Shown piece after piece: positions 5,246 to 5,393 of a stretch of 5,393 nucleotides of DNA. Position numbers and translations under genes: made by a program. This DNA is from Candidatus Methanoperedens sp. Its GTDB lineage: Archaea > Halobacteriota > Methanosarcinia > Methanosarcinales > Methanoperedenaceae. The notes under the pieces were generated by a model. It was given only the letters and a program-made list of their open reading frames with translations. It had not been told where the DNA came from and made no database searches. Positions within the stretch are counted from its first letter, which is position 1. Each line of letters begins with the position of its first letter. The stretch is taken from contig JAPZAN010000006.1 of the NCBI GenBank assembly GCA_027460605.1, positions 1 to 5,393 of the forward strand, given 5' to 3'.

Positions 5246-5393
5246 ATTAACCTCTACTATAATTTATTCTTTGTGGTATATGAAGATTATTGTAGTTTTG
5301 ACAACATTGCTTAAATTGGGCAATTTCAATTGTTCAGATTTTATACAAGTTACAATGGGTTTATGGTCTTAATATATATGAAGTTTATCATAT

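Larger units (their letters stand above)
5171..5393 (-). promoter_or_regulatory. AT-rich leader / promoter region of the operon
   Basis: No gene is credible here on either strand; the plus-strand open frame has low-complexity hydrophobic content and no family likeness. The stretch is strongly AT-rich and holds several TATA-like boxes on the minus strand (for example TATAAAAT at 5345-5338 and TATAATTA at 5217-5210), a short inverted repeat (5232-5245) and two direct copies of tatatgaag (5277, 5375). It most likely carries the promoter of the whole operon. Confidence 0.55.

Noticed and set aside
5169..5372. 67-codon plus-strand ORF in the leader
   Set aside because: It is low-complexity hydrophobic translation of AT-rich DNA, has no ribosome site and overlaps the likely promoter.
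5277..5387. Direct repeats tatatgaag at 5277 and 5375 as regulator sites or a repeat array
   Set aside because: There are only two copies of nine AT-rich bases 98 bp apart, which is expected by chance in such DNA.

Overview
The window looks archaeal, most likely from a methanogen or anaerobic methanotroph of the Methanosarcinales / Methanoperedens kind. This is inferred from the gene set (roadblock/LC7 protein next to a two-domain KaiC-like ATPase, then a PAS/HAMP histidine kinase), the AT-rich leader with TATA-like boxes, and the tightly overlapping genes. No rRNA or marker gene is present, so the taxonomic guess is soft. Every gene I can support lies on the minus strand and reads from high to low coordinates.

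Layout in the direction of transcription: an AT-rich leader without genes (5393-5171); a roadblock/LC7 gene broken by an internal deletion and frameshift (5170-4893); a KaiC-like double ATPase whose C-terminus is cut by a +1 frameshift (4872-3685, with its out-of-frame tail down to 3591); two small three-helix membrane proteins that resemble each other (3581-3306 and 3309-2989); a PhnD-like substrate-binding lipoprotein (2992-2075); a 104-residue chimeric ORF (2075-1761); and a membrane histidine kinase with an extracytoplasmic sensor region, HAMP, two PAS domains and an H-box (1764-1), cut by the window edge before its ATPase domain. From the first small membrane protein to the kinase, every junction is an ATGA or TAATG overlap, so these five ORFs form one translationally coupled unit.

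The main discovery is an exact-register 311-bp tandem duplication (1661-1971 and 1972-2282, about 95-96% identical, no indels). Each unit holds the last 67 codons of the PhnD-like gene plus the first 36 codons of the kinase gene. Both parent genes stay intact, and the junction creates a new in-frame gene: the kinase's first membrane helix fused to the C-terminal lobe of the binding protein. An 8-bp near-match (TTCNATTA) recurs at the three breakpoints, which suggests recombination at short homology.

A working model, by inference: the lipoprotein binds a ligand outside the membrane and, with the two small membrane proteins, passes the signal to the kinase instead of feeding a transporter, since no permease or transport ATPase gene is present. 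The roadblock/KaiC module upstream would be an associated intracellular signalling hub, but in this genome it appears to be decaying or altered.
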